Below are positions 51,974 to 62,953 of a DNA stretch of 64,000 nucleotides, piece by piece; the first letter of the stretch is position 1; every line of letters starts with the position of its first letter. The position numbers were made by a program, and so were the translations under genes. Source of the stretch: Cercospora beticola (lineage: Eukaryota > Ascomycota > Dothideomycetes > Mycosphaerellales > Mycosphaerellaceae); NCBI RefSeq assembly GCF_033473495.1, contig NC_088937.1, forward strand, positions 310,001 to 374,000. Direction: 5' to 3'. The notes beneath the pieces were generated by a model. It saw only the letters and a list, made by a program, of their open reading frames with translations, did not search any database and was not told the DNA's origin.

Positions 51974-54302
51974 ATGTCATCTACTGTCCATTTCTCTCCT
52001 GAACTCATGACACGACCCGAAACCAGGTACACGCGCTATTCCACCACTACAATGCCTCCTGTCCAGCCCACAGTTTGCGGCGGCTCCGAGCTTCAATCTG
52101 CGGTTCCGATGCAAAAGAATGAAGTCTACAAGCGGTTGATGATCACTAACGGCTGGTGCCCTCATCGGGTCAACTATCTGGCAAGGAGATACAAAATGGA
52201 GACTCTCGGCTATCTGAGCTCACTGGTATATCTGCGCGAACAGAAGCACGACCGATGCCGGAGTGCGCCTTCTTGCGTCGCTTACACCGTGAACAACTCG
52301 ACATATAAAACGCGGCATGTGGACCGGGGTTGTACGTGTGAGTTCGTCGAGACCCCATTCGAGGATCTGAAGCGTATTGCGGAGACTGGAAGCATTCCCC
52401 TCATTGAAATTGAGAAGAATGACGAGATTTCCGGCTACAGTCTCAGGGTACGGGAACGGAAGCTCACATCTCGATATGTGGCGATAAGTCATGTTTGGGC
52501 GGATGGCATGGGCAATCCTGCACGATGTGCACTACCTACTTGCCAAATCGAGAGATTATACAAGACAGTCGAAAAGGTCTTCCTTTTGCCTCGCTTGGGG
52601 CGGAAATGGAGAAGGAATCCCGTCTTGATCTGGATGGATACATTATGCATTCCTCCATCTGATATTGTGATTAAGATGGCGCAGATCGATAAGATGGCCT
52701 CCATATATAAGGGGGCATGCACGTGTCTTATCATGGACGCTGAGCTTATGAGCATGGCGCCTAAGCGCAAAGATGACCTGGAGTTAACTCTAGACATATG
52801 GGCGCGCTATATTTGCAGTGCCTGGAACAGGTGAACGGCTTTTGAAGGGGACCCATCATTTGAGCTTGGCCAGCTAATCTTTGTCGCAGCCGCAGCTGGA
52901 CTCTCCAGGAGGGAACCCTGCCTGCTCACCGCACAGTGCTATTCGCTGACAGCACTCTCGCCGTGCTAAAGGACACGCTTCGGCTCGCTGACGATATCGA
53001 AATACAACCCGCTACATGTGATGATATACTCGTACAGGAACCTGAGTCGGACAATGAAAGGCGGATAAGGAATGATCTCCAGGTGTCATGGAAACATCAT
53101 GATGGGAACCCCCGCCGCTTCGAGACCATTGGTTTCGCAGAGGTCTGGAACGAATTAGCTGGCAGGACGACCTCTCAGCCAGGAGACGTTCCCCTCATCA
53201 TCGCCAACCTCCTCAACCTAGATGTTAGTGATCTGCTGTCCTGCAGCTTGCCGGAAGAGAGATATCAAGCAATCCTCCTAAGCATCTCCACCATACCGCT
53301 ATCCCTCTTCTCGAATAATGGTCCAAGATATCACGGAGGGACTGCAACTACCGACAAGGCATGGATCCCGACTGCTATTATCGGCAGTGAGATGCTTCTC
53401 GAGAAGCCTTGCGCGCATGTTTCCTTTGAATTTGGGAGCGGACGGGAAACGATGACTGGCTTGATATTAGACAGGAAACCTTGGTATCTTTCGCAACCTC
53501 TCATCCTCCCTCTTCCTAAATACCTGAAATTCGCCAACCGCAGCTTGAAATTTTGCTTTGAACCTCCAGACTTGTACTTGGACGAGGCAGATATCGAGGG
53601 CAACGTCCAGATTTGCATATTCATGGACCCCAAGGATCTCGATGTTGTAACAACGGGTCTGCGGGCGTCTACCGTGAGGCGCGGATCGTGCTTCAAAATT
53701 ATCGGCAAGGAAGGGAAATCAGTCATTATATCTTTCCGAGGGCCTCTGCGACTCACGTCATCACGGGAAGACTTGCATGATTGCTTCGCTGTTGGTGGTG
53801 ACGACGACGACGATGACACTCTACGCATTGCAAAACGGGCCGATGACTGTAACTGGAATTTTTTGATAACCTGTGGTAAGTTGAGTACTCCCCCCTCATT
53901 TCAAAAAAGAGAAGAAAATGTACCAAGAAAATTTTTCCTCGTTATAATAACCTTTTTTCGCTCCTCTTCTCAGATGTCCTCCCGGGTGTGCAACATCTCA
54001 GATGGCGAGTCTCAGCCGAATCAATAGGCTCCAAATGGTTCACACTGGCTTTCATGCTTGTTTGGTTGGGTTCTGGTTCTGCGGGTTTGAACTCTTTCCG
54101 GCATCATCTAGAACACGACCCTGGCTGGAAAATCGCGGTTGTTTGCACGGCGCTGGTCATTGGATGGGTGCTCGTTGGCGCTGGCGTCTGTTTTCTGCTT
54201 GCTCGACTCGAACTGAGACTGTTACGGTCTGTGTTCGCTTGGCAGAATACTCGGGCTTATGAGAGGATTCGGCGAACGTATGAGATTCCTAGAGAGGTGT
54301 GA
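51974..54302 (+). CDS. HET-domain protein with C-terminal membrane anchor
   Basis: Three exons (51974-52830, 52890-53875, 53974-54302; introns 59 and 98 nt) give 723 aa in consistent phase. The HET domain begins around TSRYVAISHVWADG, followed by LIWMDTLCIPP, QIDKMASIYKGA and, across the first junction, SRSWTLQEGTLP. A Cys-containing N-terminal part (RSAPSCVAYT, GCTCEF) precedes it. The third exon adds two hydrophobic helices (FTLAFMLVWLGSGSAGL; VVCTALVIGWVLVGAGVCFLLA), so the protein should be held in a membrane with a short Arg-rich tail. This arrangement is found in a subset of long HET proteins. Upstream ATGs in frame leave the exact start open. Confidence 0.85.
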
Positions 54303-55350
54303 CTTATCCTTGACTCGGCACTGGAAGGTCGATAAGTGGTAGTACCGAGGCGACTGCGGCTTGTTGTAACTGGTATGCTCTTTGCGTAGCATTGTTCTTC
54401 CCAGGAAGAACCCAACAACTATCATGCGCGTGGATTTGCTTGGTGCGTACAGATTTCATTTTCAATGAACTGAAACCTTCTCGCTCGCCGTGTAACAAGT
54501 GGTCTTGATCATCAGACCGAAATCTAGCTGCACGAATGGTGCGTCCATATCTTTCCTCCTTGCAAGCAACCGGATGCCCTCACCCAAAGGTCACTAAGCC
54601 TTGTGTGGCGTCAACATACAACGAATGTGCCCCTTTATGTGCGATGAAATCTTTGCTTTGACGAGTATCTCCACCACGGCCAAGCTGAAAAGACTGCAAC
54701 GAAGGACATGACTACATGAACGTACGTGGGACGAGTACCCGACCAACAACCTGGACGCGAAGAGGAAGGGAGACCTGAGTGTTTTATATCGACTGTCGCT
54801 GCCAACCTGCAGCTAGAAACACATCAACCAGGGAAGTTTTTCCAGCAATGAATTTTTGCTCGCATAGGTACACTTCCCAGCAGTGCGTTGACTATCTTTT
54901 GTCTTCCGCAATCAGGTTGAGATGGCAGGCACAGTCTAGTTTCATGTATTGCTCTTTCTCTCTCGATGGCTACCGGTGTGCAGCTGATCCCTTGCAGGTA
55001 CAGCCTTATCATGTACAGAGCCATGATTTTCGTGCTCGTCGTCCGATTACATCAATTATCGACGCGAGCTGTGAAAGTCACAGCCACATTTGCAGCCACA
55101 CAAGTACGAAACTTCCATCGCGCCCGCTCTCGGGAGGATTGCAGCCGCCGAGGCAACCCCTTCCCTTTGGACATGACTATGGTATCCACATTGGCTCTGT
55201 ACACGATCTTCGTCTACGCAAGTGCCGCATGTTTGATGGCTCAATCTTGATGCAGACCGCAGCATTCTCTCAAGCACTCGAAGAGGCCGCCGCAACATCA
55301 GCCTCTCCAGCCTTTTTACGGGTTGTCTTGCCAACGAGTCAGCATCGACT
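54303..55350. other. Intergenic interval between two HET genes
   Basis: 1.05 kb. An open frame of 204 codons at 54779-55393 begins with GTG and overlaps the next gene; no domain is visible. I treat it as leader sequence. Confidence 0.4.
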
Positions 55351-57360
55351 ATGTACAGCAGTATCGACTCGAGCAACAAAGAAATTCGTCTAGTCGAGTT
55401 GCTTCCCAGCCTATCGACAAGAAGCAAAATTGAATTTCGACTTTGCACTGCTTGCCTCCTGCCTGCTACTACCACTGAAGTTGAGGAGTTCCAGGCGAAT
55501 GGAGAAGTGCGCGCCTTTGGGCCCATCAAACCGGTCTTGGTGGCACGAATAGCAGGCTGCGATGGCTCGTACGAGTCTGGCGAAGTGTTTCCGTACGAGG
55601 CACTGTCCTATACGTGGGGTGTCTCTCAAAGAGGCCGTACAATCTGCTACAGGAGTGGCCGAAACGAGCGGACTATGGTTCCTGTCACCGATAATCTGTT
55701 CAAGGCGCTACGAGGGCTTCGACCAAGGCACGGGAAACCTAGACTCATTTGGATTGATGCCTTGTGTATCAATCAAGCCGATCTGCAAGAGAGGAGTGCA
55801 CAAGTTCGCTTCATGCCTGAGATCTATCGCTGGGCTGAGATCGTTAATGTTTGGATAGGGGATCCAGCGTCTGTCAACATTTTCGTGAGTGCGCTTCATA
55901 TGATCGCATGGGGACTCCGAGATGCATCCCATACACCGCCGAAATTCCCAGAACAGCATAAAGACAGATTCGGTCTTGAACGCCTTCGTCAATGGACCCT
56001 TCGTCGCCACTTCATTAGTGCGCTGGTCTCGACACAGCCAGTTTGGACGGGGCGGGCATGGTGCGTCCAAGAATATGTCGTTGCATCGCAAACTCGATTG
56101 GCGTTTGGACGCGCATCCTTGAATCGCCCTGTCTGGTCTTTGGCATCGTATAGTGCAGATGGGATACCTGTTTCCTGGAATCAATGTGAGGAAGTCGTCG
56201 CTCTGGAGCTCCACTTGGACTTCTTAGCAGGACTGGTGGATCAGCAGCGATGGTCTTCGGGATGCTCCCTCGATGACGGGTCGGTGATGTCGATCATTGA
56301 TAACACAGACTGCTCGGATCCTAGGGACAAGCTTTATGCAGTACTTGGGCTGCTGCGGAAGGATCAGCTCGATTCATTAAGTGTCGATTACGGGTCACCA
56401 GTCTGGAAGGTGTTTGCGCAGGCGACGTACTCCACCATTGTGTCCAGCGGCAGACTGTCTGTCATGCAATTGTCAAGACAGCCGGGGGTGGAGTTGCATG
56501 CAACAATACCTTCGCTGCCTTCATGGGCAGCCAATTTGACGAAACAGCCGGCAGATTCTCGCGCTCAGCAGAAGCTGAATACACCAGGAGCGTTGGATCT
56601 ACAAGTCGAGTACCTGCTGCATATGAACTTCGCATACAACTCTTCTACCGCCCTCACAAGCCCATCTGGCGAACAGTGGTGTTCTATTAGCCAAGATTTG
56701 CAGCATCTTCGCCTTCGATGCAGTCGGCTTGCAGTACTTAGCCATCTAGTATCCTTTGAAGTAGACACTTACATGGGAGCAACATCGATCTATGGACTGG
56801 GCATAACACCTTGGCAAGGCCTCGTCGATGCCGGGACCGTCAGCACGGACGACCAGGAGTCAACGCAAATACACACAGACACAGACATCAAAGGTGTCAT
56901 CGAGCTTCCGCCAATTTCTTCTCTACAAGAGGCCATCTCACAACTTCAACGCCGCACTCTAGACGGTTTCGCAGGACGCAAGCCCGATAGTACCATTCCT
57001 CCAAGCTTCGCTGCTACATGGGACGACGGAAACCCTTCGCGACATTATTTCGGTTATCTCAATTATGCAGTCAGAAGTTCAGGTGGAGCTCTCGCCTTTG
57101 TGACAGATAACAACTATTTGGGCTGGACTCCGAAGGGCTCACAGCCAGGGGACTGCCTTGCCATGGTTCCAAATTGTTCTCTTGCGATTGTGATTCGGCA
57201 TCAATCTCCTGATGAGTATTGGCGCTTCATTGGGTTTGCGTATTTACATCATTTGACGATCGGGGTTTCTGAAGAGCAAGATGGTCTATCTCGTGGGGCT
57301 CATTTTAGGAGGTATTGGGAGACTATTGCGGAGGAGGGAGAGGATGTGTGGCTATGCTGA
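55351..57360 (+). CDS. HET-domain protein
   Basis: Single exon, 669 aa, ATG at 55351. The classic HET signature is complete: FPYEALSYTWGVSQ, VTDNLFKALRGLR, RLIWIDALCINQADLQER, QVRFMPEIYRWAEIVNVWIG, and TGRAWCVQEYVVA, with the second conserved block DPRDKLYAVLGLL and VDYGSPVWKVFAQAT. The C-terminal half is of the unnamed type common in these proteins, ending in GDCLAMVPNCSLAIVIR and WRFIGFAYLHHL. Expected role: allorecognition or regulated cell death. It is the third HET gene within 21 kb. Confidence 0.92.
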   Translation: MYSSIDSSNKEIRLVELLPSLSTRSKIEFRLCTACLLPATTTEVEEFQANGEVRAFGPIKPVLVARIAGCDGSYESGEVFPYEALSYTWGVSQRGRTICYRSGRNERTMVPVTDNLFKALRGLRPRHGKPRLIWIDALCINQADLQERSAQVRFMPEIYRWAEIVNVWIGDPASVNIFVSALHMIAWGLRDASHTPPKFPEQHKDRFGLERLRQWTLRRHFISALVSTQPVWTGRAWCVQEYVVASQTRLAFGRASLNRPVWSLASYSADGIPVSWNQCEEVVALELHLDFLAGLVDQQRWSSGCSLDDGSVMSIIDNTDCSDPRDKLYAVLGLLRKDQLDSLSVDYGSPVWKVFAQATYSTIVSSGRLSVMQLSRQPGVELHATIPSLPSWAANLTKQPADSRAQQKLNTPGALDLQVEYLLHMNFAYNSSTALTSPSGEQWCSISQDLQHLRLRCSRLAVLSHLVSFEVDTYMGATSIYGLGITPWQGLVDAGTVSTDDQESTQIHTDTDIKGVIELPPISSLQEAISQLQRRTLDGFAGRKPDSTIPPSFAATWDDGNPSRHYFGYLNYAVRSSGGALAFVTDNNYLGWTPKGSQPGDCLAMVPNCSLAIVIRHQSPDEYWRFIGFAYLHHLTIGVSEEQDGLSRGAHFRRYWETIAEEGEDVWLC

Positions 57361-58081
57361 CGACAGCACTGAATTTTTCAACGGGCATGCTATCATAGTC
57401 AACTTGATACGATATCAAAACCTGGAATGAGATGCTAAATCGCTCGAGGCGTGGTAGGAGAGGATGCTGGTTCTTGAATGTCTCGGACTGTCTTACTCGG
57501 AGAATACGACGAACCTGCGCCGAAGTCACAAGGACGAAGTCGCATCATAACTGGCAGGTATATGCTTCTTCCTACTGCCTGGAATAGAAGTCCCCAAGTA
57601 TCGGTTCTCAGCCTGGCATCGACCTAGTCTTGGCGGAGAGATAGGCCGGGGTTTAGTGAACTGCCCTATCAGTTCATCGACCGTCCCAGTCGATACAACA
57701 ACACCCCGCTTTCCGCTTCCAATGGCCGCCGCACAATGGCATGGCCTGATCGCCCGTCGCTCTGGATGTAAGCAGGCCGACGGTGTTTCAGAATGAGATA
57801 GCGACTTTCGTTGGTGAATCAGAGCTCCAGATCCGCGTCTCCGGGATGACAAGGATGTCGAAGATACATGATAAGGATCAAAAGGCTCTCGCGATGAGAG
57901 ATACAGTACATCCACAGGTCCTTTATCTTTGCCCTAAGTCTTTGTGTTCCACGTTCGGAGCTCCACGTGTGATGCCATGTGGGCATATGAACCTTCTTGT
58001 GCCCCAATACTTTCATTGCGAGCTTGAAAGTCTGCTTTTACGACGGAGTCTTCTGGCATTGGGTTTCGTATTGCCAGCTAC
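57361..58081. other. Intergenic interval
   Basis: 721 bp between the HET gene and the permease gene. No supported gene was seen. Confidence 0.4.
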
Positions 58082-60718
58082 ATGATGGCACTATCATCAG
58101 GGTTGAGGCGCAGAGTCAAGAGATTCCAGGTCCCGCAGCCTGAGACGGGAACCTATGCGATTGATCATTATACTTCTCCTGGTACGTCTACTTTCCTTTC
58201 TTTCCAGCTCGTTCATCAGCACAACAACGCTCACCGCCGACCACGTAGATCTCGTACCTTTGACCGAGGACCGGTAAGCTCTGTCAATTTCCACGAAATG
58301 CAAGCACGACGAATTATACTTATTACAAGAAAAATAGTCGACGATGGGGAACCTGGGACTACATCGCATACTGGTCCACGGGTAGTTTCGCCATTTATAA
58401 TTATTCCACAGGCTCCGCGCTTATTGCATTTGGATTGAGTGGAAAACAGGCACTCGGTGCGGGGATCTTCTCACCGATCGTTTTGGCGGCTTTGGCTGTT
58501 TTGTGCGGCGTATGTGTTATCCTCTCCTCATCTCAACCCAGACACGAATTCCCCAGATGAATGACTGACCCGTTGTCTTAATGTTGCAGTGGATGGGTGG
58601 CAGTCATCACATCACCTACAACGTCGCTGCTCGATCCTGTTGGGGCCTGCGAGGAACGTACTTACCAATCTTGATCCGAGTTCTGCCGGGCATTGTGTGG
58701 AATGGAATCGAAGGATGGTGGGGAGCACAGGCTGTTTCCACGTGTATTGGAACGATGTCGATCTCTTGGGCTGAGTGGTCGCATCCGCTCGCCGGAGGGA
58801 CAATGGAGTTGAAGGTGAGTTCTTCTCGTCATAGTTGTACGGCTTGGAAGGTTGTCGAATGGAAGGGTGGATGTGCGAAGCTGATGCTAAAGATTCGTCT
58901 CAGGATTTGATTGGATGTGAGTCTGCCAAAAAGTGCTATATTTTGGCTAGGTGGATGAGCTGACTCAAGGAAATTGTAGTCATCATTTACAACGTTCTCT
59001 GTAAGTCGGTCTAGTCGACCTCTACGGCAGGTGCTGACTAATGGCTAGATGCTTTCGTCTTATGGATCCCACCAGAGAAGCTCGATCGCCCGTTCTTGAT
59101 CTCGTTTGCATGTTTCACATGCACTGTGTTTGGTATATCAAATTAACAACGACGAAACTCTATGCATTACCACTGACGGTGGCTTCAGGGATCTTGATCT
59201 GGGCAGTAAAGCACGCAGACGGGACAGCAGGTCCATATTTCGCCCATGATTACAAGTCAGACTCCGTTTTGGCAGATTCGACAGGTAACAGAAAGCAATG
59301 CTACACCTCTCGCAACAGAGAGCTGACGATGAGAGCAGCATGGGCAGTCGTCTATGGCGCCACAGCTGTGCTGGGGAACATGGGAACTGTCACTCTCGGA
59401 AACGCAAACTGGTGTCGTCTGGCCAGAATCAGCAACACCAAATCCATGACAGTCCAGGTGATTGCATTGGTGATCTGTGTCTATTCCGTCTGTGTGTGGA
59501 AATTTGCGCGTATCATTTGTGGCCACTCTGCTGACGATACGCAGTTGCAATTGGCATCATCGCGACATCGGCTGCAAGTCAAGCACTAGGAGACACTTAT
59601 TGGCAACCTTATCTCCTGTTGAGAGAGATACAGTGATACCACAATAACTCGTCATCGTCGAGAGCAGGCGTGTACGTGAAGCAGATATGGCAGTCAGTAG
59701 ACGGTGCTAACGAAGCACAGATTCTTTGCATCTGCCGGCTGCGCCTGGGCACAGATCTGCGTCAATGTGATCCTCAACTCCACAGCAGTTGCTATGGACC
59801 TGCAGGCCTGGGCTCCGAAATGGCTCAACATTCGCAGAGGGTGCGTCCGCTGAGAAGAAATTGATGCGCGGAGCTTCGCTGACGGTTGAAACACAGAGCA
59901 TACATAATTGCAGCTATTGGTATCGCGGTAAATCCCTGGCAACTCACCGTGAATGCGCAAACGTTTATCGCAGTCCTCAACGGGTTCGTACCAGGCTTCT
60001 TAGTGTGTTTGATACATGCTGATTCTGTCCAAGCTTCGGAAACTTCTACGGACCGTGCTCTGGAATCCTGGTCACGGATTTCTGGATCGTACGGAAAAGA
60101 CTCATCAAGAGTAAGTCAAGTAGCGAATCCGCTTGTCTGTTGTACGCTGACCTGGCTCAAGTGGATGATTTGTATCGTGGTAACAGTGCTTCAATCTACT
60201 GGTATTACAAAGGCTTCAACTGGAGAGCGTATGCTGCTTTCCTCATTGGCGTCATACCTGCAATGCCCGGATATGTCAGTGAGTACAAGAGGACGGACAC
60301 TAGCACTCCTTTCAGAACATGCTAATTGTCGTTTTAGCCAGCGTCAGCGACTTGGATCGCGCTCCAAATTCGGCTATGAAACTCAGTCGTCTGGGTTTCT
60401 TGACAGGTATGTGCGCAAGTGCTCTGTAGCGTCTGTGTTCGAAACCTGATTGTTCATCTAGGCTTCTTCATATCTTCGCTCACGTTCTGGTTCCTGAGCA
60501 CGATACTCCCTCCTCCTGGCATCGGGCACGGTACAAAGGCCCACAATGAGGATGAGCTCATTCTACCGACTGGTTATCGACAAGATTGTCCGACGCAGGG
60601 AAAGTATTCTGTGCCGATCGATGGGGTCACATTGTCTCGCGAAAGCGAGAGTGAAAAGCGAGAGGAGGTTTATGATAGAGGGGAAGGACTAAAGGGATCA
60701 GTGATAACAAAAGTTTGA
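58082..60718 (+). pseudogene. NCS1-family nucleobase/vitamin permease with one in-frame TGA
   Basis: Plasma-membrane symporter family for purines, uracil, allantoin or thiamine. Sixteen exons can be joined with every phase consistent (58082-58181, 58249-58273, 58338-58509, 58590-58814, 58904-58916, 58980-59000, 59049-59132, 59189-59284, 59336-59476, 59545-59671, 59721-59840, 59897-59983, 60034-60110, 60162-60278, 60338-60406, 60462-60718), about 576 codons. Family landmarks: RRWGTWDYIAYW, GIVWNGIEGWWG, HPLAGGTMELKD, GNMGTVTLGNANWCR, RAGVFFASAGCAWAQI, FGNFYGPCSGILVTDFW and YYKGFNWRAYAAF. The only flaw is TGA at 59634-59636 in exon 10, in the loop before RAG. A 45-nt in-frame GT-AG segment (59618-59662) spans it, so removal as a weak intron could rescue the frame at the cost of 15 residues. 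One donor (GTTCGT at 59984) is also weak. Confidence 0.75.
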
Positions 60719-60982
60719 TATCCTGCCTTTGGCAAGCGCGGTGGTCGACGTTCTGGAAAACGACCTTTACCTAACTTTCATGCAGAGATTCCTCCAATTG
60801 ATTAGGACATCTGTGACAAAGACATCGTTTCGAGAGACTATTGAAGGCCTTTCGGCGCCCGGAATTTCTTTCCGTCACCATCAAACCCCTAAGCCACATT
60901 GCTTGCTCAGGAATAGCAATGCCCCCTAAGCTAAAGACCCTTCTGGTACCATACCGAGTCTTCCCGGCCCTTGCGCCAAGAG

Positions 60983-61789
60983 CTAGTCGTCAGGCTCAAC
61001 CTTCGTTCCCTTCTCTCGAATCTCCTTCAACCCCTCCTTCAACAACTTCAAGCCCTCCATCCTAGCATCTTGAGATCTCTTCAACTTGGTAAAGTTGTTC
61101 TCAATTCTCACCATATAGTCTTCTGCTTCCTCCCACTGCTCGATCAGATTCTCGGTGTACCTCGCATCGATTACGGCAGTGGGAAGTCGACGGGGCGTAC
61201 GTTTCATGCCGCGGCCCTTCATCGTGATGTCCACTTCTTGAGAGATACGGTATAGATCTTCTGGCCGCATCTTTCTGAAGGCTACGAAAAGTGCGTTCAT
61301 CACTCTGGTTTCCGGCCTCACGTAACGAGTAGAGTGAGCTCGTGATTTCTGCTTCTTTCTCTGCGGCTGTTCTTCCTCTTCGTCTTCCTCTTGATCTTCC
61401 TCCTCCTCTTCCATCTGCTCTTCCTCCTCTTCCTCCTCGTCTTCTTCGCCCATTTCTCGATCTTGTGGCTCACTCTCGGGTGAATCCTCTGCGACATCCA
61501 TTTCTGTGTCTGGTGTTGCACTGGAGACGAGAGTATTCGAATTCTCTGCTGATGGCCATGCGTCCTCTTCTCCAGGAGTAGCGTACAACTCGGCGGTCGC
61601 GTGCGACAAGCACCGTCTCTTCTCTTCGAGAGTGCGAAATGAAGGGTAGTGCCGCTATTGGAACGCAACATTGATGTGATTAGATAGAGCCGTCGGGTCA
61701 GCTGCTAGGGCGGCAGCATCTGCAGCCGCCGATGGCTGTGCACTGTTTGTAGCACTCCGCTTGCGATGGACGTGCCGTGCGCCAGTCAT
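60983..61789 (-). CDS. Acidic protein with conserved C-terminal helical module; possible in-frame stop
   Basis: From the ATG at 61789 the frame runs 44 codons (MTGARHVHRKRSATNSAQPS at the start) to TAG at 61655-61657, then continues open in the same frame (RHYPSFRTLEEKRRCLSHAT) to 60983, with no other good ATG early on. Either the TAG is a nonsense change (CAG to TAG would be CpA to TpA), or a 48-nt in-frame intron with a weak GTTGCG donor removes it. The middle is a long Glu/Asp tract followed by a basic patch QPQRKKQKSR, a nuclear type of layout. The C-terminal ~100 residues (ALFVAFRKMRPEDLYRISQE through MEGLKLLKEGLKEI) resemble the end of the right-edge protein at 62954-64000. Family unknown. 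Confidence 0.55.
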
Positions 61790-62953
61790 GATGCTCGTGT
61801 TCGCCGATTTTCTTCCTCCGACGGTACGTTCAGTATCGGGCACGAAGTCGCGCAGTCGTATATGTCAAGATGAGCCTTCATTGGCAAACATATGCTTCTT
61901 TGTCGAGGGCTAAACTGTAGCAAAGAGTTTGTTGCCGCATATCTCTTTCAATGTTTGCAACATGCCTTGATGTCTTCAAAGTGATTGGCCCAAGCCAGGT
62001 GTGGCGAGGCAATTCGAAGAAAGATTGCGAAACGAAAATTTGTGGTTGAAGCCGTGTAATTGCTCAAGCTGGAGGCTTTGGGTCGTCTTGGTCAGCTTCA
62101 CAACAGAGATCTTGCCCTCGCGTACATGACACAAGCTATGCTCTTCGTCTAGGGCCGCTCGGCCGAGTAAAGGTGTGTTTGCAGGTCGGAGTCGGCAACG
62201 TCGTTGGAACGCTTTATCGAGTTGAATCTTAACTGCTCCTTCTTCGTTCGCTCAGCGTCCAATTACTGCAAGTATCGTTCCTGAAGAGCTCAGGAAGCTG
62301 AAAACAAAGTCTACTGTTTTGATCGAACATTTGTGGGGCCGCCAGGTAACCAATAGCCATTATGGCAGGGGCAGTATCAACACCAACGCAGCTGTTATGG
62401 AGAATGTGGTCACTGGAGTCGTGCGGCTGTCTCCGTGTATAAGCAAATTGTCGGCCAGAGTTGGCGCTTGAGCACCCAACGCAGCTCTTTTAATTTGCCG
62501 GTCTTGCTGAGGTCGATGAGGCTGAGAAATCATAAGCCGCGACCAGTGTCGCGGGTTGTCCGATTATGATTAGTAGGCATGACACTTCCCAATACGTACA
62601 TAGGCGACTTCTCATCGCCGTCAAGTCAACAACCCGGTTTCTATTCTATTAAATTTCAGTCCTTCGTGTTCTGTTATCATCATTGCCAGTCTTCTTCTGT
62701 CAGATCCTTTCGCCACACTGTTGGCAGGACTTCTCTTCGGGTCTATTATCTCTTCCATCCACCTCAATGCTGCGCGCTTCGTCAAATGAATCTGGAGAGG
62801 GATCATAAGGTCAGGAGGAAGTTCCTACTAGCCGGACAATGCCACGAGCCTTTCATGCTGCATTGACTCTTTCGTAAAAGGATACGACGTCAACGGTGGC
62901 CAAGCCTGTGGCGGCTCAAATGACCTTTACATCCAACGACGTGTTTCCCACAG
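61790..62953. other. Interval between two related genes
   Basis: 1.16 kb with no supported gene. Short frames near 62579-62866 lack domains and good contexts. Confidence 0.4.

Noticed and set aside
54779..55393. 204-codon frame upstream of the third HET gene
   Set aside because: It begins with GTG, overlaps the ATG of a well-supported HET gene in another frame and shows no domain.
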